The translations under genes and the position numbers were made by a program. Below the pieces are notes generated by a model. The model did not search any database. It worked only from the letters and a program-made list of their open reading frames with translations, and had not been told where the DNA came from. From Verrucosispora sp. WMMD573 (GTDB taxonomy: Bacteria; Actinomycetota; Actinomycetes; Mycobacteriales; Micromonosporaceae), in assembly GCF_027497175.1 (NCBI RefSeq), contig NZ_CP114901.1, positions 1,674,001-1,738,000 on the forward strand: a DNA stretch of 64,000 nt, written 5' to 3'. The stretch's first letter is position 1. The number at the start of each line of letters is the position of its first letter. Of the stretch, positions 57,397 through 64,000 are shown in pieces.

Positions 57397-58910
57397 GCCA
57401 GGGCCTCCAGCTTCCTACGGTCGAGCTTGCCGTTGTCGTTGCGGGGGAACAGCTCTACGGACGCGATCCGGGCCGGCACCATGTACCCGGGCAGGCGGGT
57501 GGCCACCCAGCGGGCCAGGTGCTCGGCCGGCAGGGCATCGCCCACGTACAGGGCGCGCAGGTCGACGCCGTCGAAGAAGACGGCCGCGTCCTCGACCTCG
57601 GGGTGGCGGCGGAGCACCGCCTCGATCTCGCCCAGCTCCACGCGGTAGCCGTGCACCTGGACCTGCGAGTCGAGCCGGCCCAGGTGGGTCAGCACACCGC
57701 CGTCGTCGACGACCCGATCACCGGTGCGGTACCACAGATGCTCCGGCGGCGGATCGGATCCGGGATGGGCGGTGGCGGTCCGGCCCGGAGACCAGCGCAC
57801 GAAGCGGTCGGCGTTATTGGCCGGGTCGAGGTAACCGGCGAAGCGCTGCGGTCCACGTACGCACAGCTCGCCCTCGCGTGCTGGATGACCCTGCTCGTCC
57901 AGGACCACGTACTCCAGATGCGGCAGGCAGTGGCCGATGGGGACGGTGCCGTTACGGGTCTGCGGCCAGTCCGCCGGGTCGGCGGGCAGCCGGTGCACGG
58001 TGCAGGTCACGGTCAGTTCGGTGGGCCCGTACAGGTTCTCGATCACTGCCTCGGGCGCTGCCCGGTGCCAAGCCGCTGCCTGGTCGTAGGTGAGCTGCTC
58101 CCCGGCGAACAACCCCCAACGCAGGTCCGGCATGCAGCCGGCCGGCAGGCGTCGCATCCGGCCGGCGAGGGAGACCACCGACGGTACGGAGAACCAGTGG
58201 GTAACCCCGTGCCGGTTGACGAAGGCCGTCGGATCGGCCAGCTCCTCGCGGCGGGGCACTACCAGGGCGCCGCCACCGGTCCAGGTGACGAACATGTCGA
58301 ACACCGACGGGTCGAAGGTCAGGTCGAAGGTCTGGCTGAGCCGGCTACCCGGGCCCACGTCGTAGCGCGCGACGTGGTGCTCGACGTACGGCCGCACGTT
58401 GTCGTGGCGGATCGGCAACCCCTTCGGCACACCCGTCGATCCCGAGGTGAAGAGAATGTAGGCGGTCGCGTCGACGGCCGGTCCCGGCCCGTCGTTGGTA
58501 CTGGCCGGCTGGCTCTGCCGGCCCACCACTTGCCCGCTCGGTGCGGCCTGCACCAGCGGGGCGCGCACCGGCCCCAGTGACGCGCTCATCGTGGTGTCCA
58601 CGAGAACGGTCCAGAGGCCGGCCCGGGTCGCGATCGTCGCATTGCGGTTCGGAGGGAAGATCGGATTCAGCGGTACGACCGTCCCGCCAGCCCGCAGGAT
58701 CGCCAGGTAGCCGGCGTACGCGAGCGGGCTGCGGGCGGCGAGCAGCCCGACCCGCGCCCCGGCCGGCAGCGGGCCGAGATCCGCAGCGAGGCTGTCGACG
58801 AGCGCGTTCAGCTCGCGGTAGGTAAAGGTGACGTCGCCGACCAGCAGTGCCGGCTGGCCCGGGTGCCGGCGGACCGTCGCGGCGAACCAGTCGTACATGG
58901 TGTCAGACAT
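57390..58910 (-). CDS. Free-standing amino acid adenylating enzyme
   Basis: 506 aa from the ATG at 58910. NRPS-type A-domain core motifs: YILFTSGSTGVPKG (A3), FDPSVFDMF (A4, with the Asp that binds alpha-amines), ENLYGPTE (A5), YRTGDR (A7), GYRVELGEIE (A8) and NDNGKLDRR (A10, K495). It has no fused carrier domain. It probably activates an amino acid as AMP ester and loads the carrier protein encoded two genes upstream. The Asp in A4 argues for an amino acid substrate; the side-chain code is not one I recognise. Confidence 0.88.
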   Translation of the reverse strand: MSDTMYDWFAATVRRHPGQPALLVGDVTFTYRELNALVDSLAADLGPLPAGARVGLLAARSPLAYAGYLAILRAGGTVVPLNPIFPPNRNATIATRAGLWTVLVDTTMSASLGPVRAPLVQAAPSGQVVGRQSQPASTNDGPGPAVDATAYILFTSGSTGVPKGLPIRHDNVRPYVEHHVARYDVGPGSRLSQTFDLTFDPSVFDMFVTWTGGGALVVPRREELADPTAFVNRHGVTHWFSVPSVVSLAGRMRRLPAGCMPDLRWGLFAGEQLTYDQAAAWHRAAPEAVIENLYGPTELTVTCTVHRLPADPADWPQTRNGTVPIGHCLPHLEYVVLDEQGHPAREGELCVRGPQRFAGYLDPANNADRFVRWSPGRTATAHPGSDPPPEHLWYRTGDRVVDDGGVLTHLGRLDSQVQVHGYRVELGEIEAVLRRHPEVEDAAVFFDGVDLRALYVGDALPAEHLARWVATRLPGYMVPARIASVELFPRNDNGKLDRRKLEALAC

Positions 58911-60078
58911 GACGTACCTCGCGATCCATGAGCACCAGGGCACCGTCGGCCGCGTGCAACCGGTCGTTGCTGTAGTTCAACGGCGCCGATCGCAGGTCCC
59001 GCAGGGCCCGCTCCAGCGCGAGATCCGAGTCACGCAGGTAGCCGTGTCGCATGCCGAGTAGCTCGACGAGGTCGTCGACCGCCGCCGGGCACTGTTCCGA
59101 GGCGGTCAGCTTGACCGCGTTGGTCAGCAGCTGCACCCCGACGGATGTCGGGTCGGCGGTGGTGTTCAGGACCGCGACGGTGTGACTCACCAGGGCGTGC
59201 ACGGTGTCCAACCGCTGCCGGACCCGGGACAGCCGGTGCAGCAGCAGCTCGGAGTCGAGGTTGCGGCGGCCGCGCTCGGCACGTAGCAGGGTGACCACGC
59301 GGCTGAGGGCGCCGTCGGCCGTGCCCAGCCAACACGCGGCCCAACCCAGGTGCGCCATCGGGGCGAACGTCCGTACGGCGATGTTCCGGAACCCGCCATG
59401 CCCACCGATCACCTGCCCGACCGGGAGGTCGCCGCGCAGGTGCAGCGGCCCGCTGTCCGTGGCTCGCATGCCCATCGGGTTCCAGCCGCCCTTGACGCTG
59501 ACTTGCATCTGGTCCCGCTCGGCGTAGAGCAGCGACAGCTGGGTGGGGGAGGTGGCGTCGGGGGCCTGCATAGTGATGAGAAACGCGTCGGCGTCCTGGC
59601 CGCCGGTGACGATCGGGGCGAACCGGTCCACATGCAGCACCGCTCCGTTCCCGGTCAGCGCGGTGCCGGAGGAGAGCAGGTGTCCCCCGGTGGCCGCCTC
59701 GGTGGTCACCGAGGCCAGGTAGAGCTCGCCGCGGGCGATCCGGGGCAGCAACTTCTCCCGCAGCGGGCCGCCGTCGCGGACGATGGCGGCGACCTGCTGG
59801 CAGTGCATCGTGAAGATCATCCCGACCGACATGCAGGTACGCGAAAGCCGGCCGCTGACCGCGACCAGGTCGGCCAGGTCGCCGCCGGCGCCGCCGTGCT
59901 CGGCGGGCACCATCAGGCCCAGCAGCCCGGTGGCGCGCATGGCCGCCAAGGCCTCCACCGGGAACCGGGCGTCGCGGTCGCATTCGGTGGCGTGTCGGGC
60001 GGCGACCTCGACGACCTCGGCGACCGCGCGGTCGAGATCAGCGGCACCCCAGGTCGGGCGGGTCACGGTGGCGGTCAT
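58903..60078 (-). CDS. Acyl-CoA dehydrogenase-family flavoprotein
   Basis: 391 aa. Three-domain ACAD fold: N-terminal helices with GLLGLMVPAEHGGAG, a middle beta-domain with ASVTTEAATGGHLL (in place of the usual TExxxGSD) and a C-terminal four-helix bundle. Between carrier-protein and adenylation genes, such enzymes oxidise the aminoacyl thioester (as prolyl-carrier dehydrogenases do) rather than fatty acyl-CoA. The start overlaps the carrier-protein stop (ATGA). Confidence 0.88.
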   Translation of the reverse strand: MTATVTRPTWGAADLDRAVAEVVEVAARHATECDRDARFPVEALAAMRATGLLGLMVPAEHGGAGGDLADLVAVSGRLSRTCMSVGMIFTMHCQQVAAIVRDGGPLREKLLPRIARGELYLASVTTEAATGGHLLSSGTALTGNGAVLHVDRFAPIVTGGQDADAFLITMQAPDATSPTQLSLLYAERDQMQVSVKGGWNPMGMRATDSGPLHLRGDLPVGQVIGGHGGFRNIAVRTFAPMAHLGWAACWLGTADGALSRVVTLLRAERGRRNLDSELLLHRLSRVRQRLDTVHALVSHTVAVLNTTADPTSVGVQLLTNAVKLTASEQCPAAVDDLVELLGMRHGYLRDSDLALERALRDLRSAPLNYSNDRLHAADGALVLMDREVRHV

Positions 60079-60341
60079 GCCGGAGTCCCGCTTCCCAGCG
60101 CGGCCCGCTCGAACAGGGCGGTCAGGGTGTCCATTCGGGTCAGGTTGTCTGGAGTCAGTTCGACCGGGTCGACCTCGACGTCGAGGCGTTCCTCGATGCG
60201 TTCGACAACCTCCACGATCCGGAACGAGTTGAAGGTCGGCAGGGCGGTCAGGGTGGGGGTGGTGTGCAGGATGTCCGGGTCGACGCCGAGGACCTCGGCG
60301 GTGACCTCGGTGACGGTGGTGCGGACGGTGGATCGGTCCAT
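60075..60341 (-). CDS. Acyl/peptidyl carrier protein
   Basis: 88 aa from the ATG at 60341; the longer frame upstream is a shadow of the aminotransferase. Helical ACP pattern with LPTFNSFRIVEVVERIEERL: S39 is the predicted phosphopantetheine site, in an unusual NSF context instead of DSL. Carries the amino acid activated by the adenylating enzyme at 57390. It lies 23 bp after the aminotransferase stop. Confidence 0.85.
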   Translation of the reverse strand: MDRSTVRTTVTEVTAEVLGVDPDILHTTPTLTALPTFNSFRIVEVVERIEERLDVEVDPVELTPDNLTRMDTLTALFERAALGSGTPA

Positions 60342-60364
60342 GGTGTCTTCTCCCCGGGGTGCGG

Positions 60365-61615
60365 TCAGGCGCCGAGCTTGGCGAAGCTCTCTTCGACGCG
60401 GGTCAGGGTGTCGGCGACGTGCGGTAGGGCCAGCGGATTCTCGGCGGCGAGGGCGGCCTCTTGCTCCTCGTCGGTGTCGCCGTACAACATGCTGGTGGCG
60501 GCCTTGAAGCGCAGCGCGTCCGGATCGTCGCCGAGCAGGTGGCCGGCGAGTACCGCCAGGCCGAGTTCGTCGAGCAGGTGGCGGGCCAGCGACGCCGAGT
60601 CGGTCACGCCGCGTAGGTGCAACGTCTCCCGCAGCGGCGCGAAGTCGGGGTAGACGTAGAAGGCCCCGGTCGGCGGTCGGCAGGTGGCCCCGGCCGCCAC
60701 GGCCGCGCGGTGCACCGCGCGGGCCACCGCGCCGTGCAGCCGGGCGCTGGCCGCCAGCCGCTGCCGGATCTCCGGCGGCTCGTCGAAGGCGTACGCCGCC
60801 ACCTGCTGCGTCGGACCGGCCAGGGTGGACCACAGGTCACTGGCCACGCTGATCAGCCCGTCCCTCAACCGGCGTCCGGCGGCGTCCGGCGGCACCCGCA
60901 GAGCGCCGATCCGCCAGCCACCCAGCGCCAGTGACTTGGACAGGCCGGTCGTCACCACGGTCCGGTGCGGGACCAGCTCGGCGGGACTCACGAATGGCGT
61001 CTCCGGCCGGTGCAGCACGTCGCGGTAGATCTCGTCCGAGACGATCGTCAGCTCCTCGGCCTCGGCGATCGCGCACACCTCGCCGATCAGCTCCGCGCCG
61101 GCGAGCGTACCGGTCGGGTTGTCCGGCAGGGTGAGCACGACGATCCGCGGGTCACCGCCGTCGCGGCGGGCCGCCGAGATCGTCTCCCGCAGTGCGGTGG
61201 GCTCGGGGACGCCGCCGCAGCTATCCGGGATCGGCACGCCCCAGACCCGCTTGCCGGCCATCCGCGCCTGGGGGGCGTAGGAGTTCCAGCAGGGGCGGGG
61301 CAACAGCACATCGCCGGGCAGGACCAGGTTCAGCGCCATCAGCAGCGGCTTGCTGCCGGGCCCGAGGATCACCTGCTCCGGGCCGGTGGGCAGGCGCCGC
61401 CGCCGGAAGTAGCCGGCCACCGCCGCCCGGGCGTCCGGTGCCCCGGCGACCGGGCCGTACGCGTTACGGAACGCGCCCGCGCACAACTGCTCCACCAGCG
61501 GCCCGAAGGCGGGCAGGCGAGACTCGCCGAAACCCAGGTGGATGACGGAGCGGCCCTCGGCGCGCAGGCGTGCGACCCGCTCGTTGAGGGCGAGATTCGG
61601 TGACATGGAGGTCAT
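60365..61615 (-). CDS. Class I/II PLP-dependent aminotransferase
   Basis: 416 aa. Fold type I features: NAYGPVAGAPDARAAVAGYF, VLTLPDNPTGT, LTIVSDEIYRDV (Asp and Tyr on PLP) and TTGLSKSLALGGWRIG (K227 as Schiff base). Reaction on an alpha-amino or alpha-keto acid is expected. The ATG region overlaps the radical SAM gene stop by 4 bp. Confidence 0.9.
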   Translation of the reverse strand: MTSMSPNLALNERVARLRAEGRSVIHLGFGESRLPAFGPLVEQLCAGAFRNAYGPVAGAPDARAAVAGYFRRRRLPTGPEQVILGPGSKPLLMALNLVLPGDVLLPRPCWNSYAPQARMAGKRVWGVPIPDSCGGVPEPTALRETISAARRDGGDPRIVVLTLPDNPTGTLAGAELIGEVCAIAEAEELTIVSDEIYRDVLHRPETPFVSPAELVPHRTVVTTGLSKSLALGGWRIGALRVPPDAAGRRLRDGLISVASDLWSTLAGPTQQVAAYAFDEPPEIRQRLAASARLHGAVARAVHRAAVAAGATCRPPTGAFYVYPDFAPLRETLHLRGVTDSASLARHLLDELGLAVLAGHLLGDDPDALRFKAATSMLYGDTDEEQEAALAAENPLALPHVADTLTRVEESFAKLGA

Positions 61616-62928
61616 GACCGCACCGCCGTTCGGATGTCATCGGGCACGTCGGGGGCGAGTTCCAGTTCGCTGAGCCAGGCCGCGCCGGTGTGGTAGTGGG
61701 CCCGGAACGGGCGGCCGACCAGCGCGGGGTTGCGGGCCTGGAGCATCCGCAGCTGGAAGCAGCGGCCGTCCGGGTAGCTCTCGACACCGTCCACGACCAC
61801 CTTGCCGGCGGTGGTCGACATGACCGGCCCGCGGACGGTCCGGGCGAGTCCCGGCAGCGTGCGGTACGCGGCGTGGAAAATCTCCACCGCCCGAGCCAGC
61901 GGCACCTTGAAGTAGTCGTATGGGCCGGTGTCGCGCTCGACGAACATGTAGTACGGCACCGCTCCGGCGGCCAGCTCGGCCCGCCACAACTCCGCCCAGA
62001 CGTCGGCCTGGTCGTTCACGTGCGAGACCATTGGGGCCTGGCAGTAGATCACCGCTCCGGTGGACCGGATCCGGCGCAGCGCGGTCGCCACCAGGGGCGT
62101 GCGCAGTTCACACGGATGGGTGAAGTGCGCCATCACCGCGACCTGCTTGCCGGCCGCGATGATCCGCCCGAACAGGCGCAGCAACTCGTCGCTGTCCGCG
62201 TCGCTGACGTACCGCTGCGGCCAGTAGGCCAGCGACTTGGTGCCGATCCGGACGGTCTGGACCGTCGGCACGTCGAGCAGCGGTTCGAGATGGCCGCGCA
62301 GCCGCTCGGTGCTCATGATCATCGGGTCGCCGCCGGTGACCAGCACGTCACTGACTTCGGGGTGGTCCCGCAGGTAGTCCACCAGCCGGTCGGGACCGGG
62401 GGTGGCGAAGCGCAGCGCGGGATCGCCGACGAACTGTGCCCAGCGGAAGCAGTAAGTGCAGTATGAGTGGCAGGACTGGCCCTGGGTCGGGAAGTAGAGC
62501 ACGGTCTCCCGGTACTTGTGCTGCAGGCCGGGTAGACGCTCGCCCCGGTGCATCGGCACGTTGTACTCCCGCTGGCCGGACGGGTGCGGGTTCAGGCCGG
62601 CGCGGATGCGGGCGACCACGGCGGCGACCTCCCGGGCGGCGGATCCCGAGTGCACCACGGCGGCCAGCGCCTGCTCGTCTTCGGCGGAGAGCATGCCGCG
62701 CTGGGGGAAGACCAACCGGAACATCGGGTCCTCCTCGGGCCGCGTCCAGTCGATCAGGTGGTCGAGGACGTATTCGTTGACCCGGAACGGAAAGACGTGC
62801 GCCAGCAGGGCGATTTCTTCGCGCAGGTCGGGGCGCAAGCCGTACCGGCCGGCGATGTCGTCGATTTGGCGCGGACCGAAGGCCCGGAAACGGGTGACGG
62901 CCACGGGATGATCGAGCATCAGTGTCAT
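61612..62928 (-). CDS. KamA-family radical SAM protein (aminomutase-like)
   Basis: 438 aa from the ATG at 62928 with GAAGGAA upstream. The 4Fe-4S motif is SCHSYCTYC (C153, C157, C160), followed by VLVTGGDPMIM (SAM contact). Overall layout matches lysine 2,3-aminomutase-like enzymes that use SAM and PLP. Where lysine aminomutases carry an Asp-rich substrate loop (VVDAPGGGGK), this protein has PVMSTTAGKVVVDG, so the substrate is unlikely to be lysine bound in the usual way. It is the first gene of the operon and may supply a beta-amino acid. A different radical rearrangement is possible. Confidence 0.85.
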   Translation of the reverse strand: MTLMLDHPVAVTRFRAFGPRQIDDIAGRYGLRPDLREEIALLAHVFPFRVNEYVLDHLIDWTRPEEDPMFRLVFPQRGMLSAEDEQALAAVVHSGSAAREVAAVVARIRAGLNPHPSGQREYNVPMHRGERLPGLQHKYRETVLYFPTQGQSCHSYCTYCFRWAQFVGDPALRFATPGPDRLVDYLRDHPEVSDVLVTGGDPMIMSTERLRGHLEPLLDVPTVQTVRIGTKSLAYWPQRYVSDADSDELLRLFGRIIAAGKQVAVMAHFTHPCELRTPLVATALRRIRSTGAVIYCQAPMVSHVNDQADVWAELWRAELAAGAVPYYMFVERDTGPYDYFKVPLARAVEIFHAAYRTLPGLARTVRGPVMSTTAGKVVVDGVESYPDGRCFQLRMLQARNPALVGRPFRAHYHTGAAWLSELELAPDVPDDIRTAVRS

Positions 62929-63241
62929 ACGAATTCCTTCGTTCAGGACTTTGGCGGAATGCCCAATTGACGCTGACCAATTGCGTCGGGTGGCGGTCGC
63001 GGCGTCCACCGCCAACTACCCCTACACGAGTGCGCTAACCGGTATGACGGAATCTCCCGATCAACCTCTCTCATGACGCGATCAAAGGTCTCGATGGCTC
63101 GTCTGGTAGCAGGGCCGATAACTTTGTCTGAGTCGGTCATCAAGATATTCAATCGATCAGAAGGGCGGCATTGTTTATGGCTGCGGTAAGCACGGAAATA
63201 GACCTACGTCAGGTCCAACACCCCTAAGGAGTGCGTCGCCC
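62929..63241. promoter_or_regulatory. 313-bp divergent control region of the cluster
   Basis: AT-richer than the surrounding DNA, especially 63060-63180. For the plus strand TTGTCT (63124-63129), 16 bp, TATTCA (63146-63151) is a candidate promoter. CAATTG occurs twice near the radical SAM gene (about 62964 and 62979). An open minus frame (62943-63152) begins plausibly but decays into Arg/Pro; I do not count it as a gene. Confidence 0.4.
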
Positions 63242-63277
63242 ATGAATCTCGCCACTGGTTGCGGGTGGAAGCAGTGA
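63242..63277 (+). CDS. 11-codon leader ORF overlapping the thioesterase start
   Basis: AAGGAG (63226-63231) precedes an ATG that encodes MNLATGCGWKQ and then TGA. The TGA overlaps the thioesterase GTG (GTGA at 63274-63277). It could couple translation or respond to ribosome stalling, or be a chance ORF. Confidence 0.4.
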   Translation: MNLATGCGWKQ

Positions 63278-63993
63278 ACGGCCTGGACGGCACGCAGCCG
63301 ATGCTGCTGCCGATGGGCCGGCCCCGGTCCGGCATGTCTAGCGTCCTGATCCACCCAGCCGGCGGCGGCCTCGGTGCGTACGCGGGCGTGGTGCTGAAGC
63401 TGGGCCGCCGTGGGCCGGTGTTCGGCATCCGCGGCCACGGGCTCGCGCCGGGCGAGACGCCGGACACCACCGTCGCCGCGATGACCGACCGGTACCTGAA
63501 CCTGCTGGACAGCCTGCCCGACCCGCCGGACCTGCTGTTCGGTTGGTCGCTGGGCGGCGTCGTGGCGTGGGAACTGGCGTCGCGGCTGCGTTCCTCGTCG
63601 GGCCGGCGACCCCGGGTCGTCATGGTCGACAGCCCCTCGGCCGGCATCGACCGCGACCCGTCGGCCGCGCGGCGCTGGCGCGAGCGGGTCCGCGCGTCCC
63701 TTACCGAGAACGGCGGATTTCCCGCCGACCGGGTCGCCCAGACGGTCGAGGCCCACCTGGACGCGGTCACCGCCTACCGGGTGGCGGGCCGGCACGACTG
63801 CCCGACCCTGCTGCTGCCCTGTGCGCAGGAGGAGAATGTCGCTCATCTTGCGGCGTGGCGATCAGCGACGTCACAGCTGACGGTGTGTCCGCTGCCCGGT
63901 GGGCATTTCACCGCCTTCGACCGCGAACGGCTGCCGCTGCTTCTCGGTCACCTCGACGCGTTCCTCACCGCGACGGAGGTGACCCGTGCCTGA
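63274..63993 (+). CDS. Thioesterase (type II, alpha/beta hydrolase)
   Basis: 239 aa from the GTG at 63274; TTG 63259 and GTG 63265 are alternatives. SSVLIHPAGGGLGAY at the N-terminus, nucleophile in LFGWSLGGVVAW (GxSxG) and the catalytic His in PGGHFTAF fit thioesterase II or NRPS thioesterase domains. It probably edits or releases the carrier-bound amino acid, and suggests that NRPS-like genes follow beyond the window. Confidence 0.88.
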   Translation: MNGLDGTQPMLLPMGRPRSGMSSVLIHPAGGGLGAYAGVVLKLGRRGPVFGIRGHGLAPGETPDTTVAAMTDRYLNLLDSLPDPPDLLFGWSLGGVVAWELASRLRSSSGRRPRVVMVDSPSAGIDRDPSAARRWRERVRASLTENGGFPADRVAQTVEAHLDAVTAYRVAGRHDCPTLLLPCAQEENVAHLAAWRSATSQLTVCPLPGGHFTAFDRERLPLLLGHLDAFLTATEVTRA

Positions 63994-64000
63994 CGAACTG
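63986..64000 (+). CDS. Start of the next biosynthetic gene (cut by window edge)
   Basis: A GTG at 63986 follows GGAGGTG (63975-63981) at 5 nt and overlaps the thioesterase stop by 8 bp; it reads MPDEL before the window ends. Identity cannot be determined. Confidence 0.45.

Noticed and set aside
62943..63152. Possible 69-aa gene between the radical SAM and thioesterase genes
   Set aside because: It begins plausibly but becomes Arg/Pro-rich, has no good ribosome-binding site and occupies the divergent promoter region.

Overview
The window is high-GC DNA in which nearly every base is coding and third positions are mostly G or C. GTG/TTG starts and 4-bp ATGA/GTGA overlaps are frequent. A Glu-Asp-Phe tRNA cluster, a Tad/Flp locus, a LitR-type carotenoid cluster and LacI/ABC sugar operons point to a mycelial actinomycete, most likely Micromonosporaceae (Micromonospora-like). 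That placement is inferred from style and gene content; no 16S or other marker gene is present.

Layout. 0.2-2.7 kb: a hypothetical protein, then a minus-strand metal-response operon (small Cys protein, MerR regulator, CDF-like transporter) behind a MerR-type dyad. 3.0-3.5 kb: tRNA-Phe, tRNA-Asp and tRNA-Glu. 3.5-12.3 kb: polysaccharide deacetylase; B12-domain MerR regulator (LitR/CarH type); idi, crtI and crtE on minus; crtB and a photolyase on plus; an Nramp-like transporter. 12.4-13.9 kb: a flavin disulfide oxidoreductase. 14.0-27.0 kb: LacI regulator, sugar-binding lipoprotein, two permeases, GH13 alpha-glucosidase and two large secreted GH87-type alpha-1,3-glucanases. I read this as an alpha-1,3-glucan (fungal wall or mutan) utilisation locus. 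27.0-28.9 kb: a palindrome plus a G-rich heptamer array, a crotonase and a DUF2231-Rieske protein. 29.0-39.5 kb: a complete minus-strand Tad (Flp pilus) operon and a divergent prepilin peptidase. 39.5-46.4 kb: GH65 phosphorylase, small Cys4 protein, DUF4386 protein, TetR, DUF2332 protein and a cation antiporter. 46.4-48.7 kb: two Phd/PIN toxin-antitoxin pairs and a decayed YoeB-like toxin. 48.7-50.9 kb: TetR, aldo/keto reductase and a broken gene.

50.9-64 kb (running off the right edge) is a biosynthetic gene cluster. A nine-gene minus-strand operon encodes, in order, a divergent KamA-family radical SAM enzyme, a class I/II aminotransferase, an acyl carrier protein, an acyl-CoA-dehydrogenase-like flavoprotein, a free-standing adenylating enzyme, a class III aminotransferase, two paralogous ATP-grasp ligases and an MFS exporter. 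A third ATP-grasp gene converges on it, and a thioesterase gene plus a further gene start divergently. The proposed logic is that an amino acid is adenylated, loaded on the carrier protein and oxidised there, that transamination and possibly aminomutase chemistry modify the building blocks, and that ATP-grasp enzymes join them into a small peptide that is exported. I do not recognise the product. This is the strongest candidate for an undescribed system here.

Coordinates rest on the supplied sequence. Family names rest on motif recognition without database searches. Start codons are chosen from ribosome-binding sites, overlaps and expected family N-termini.
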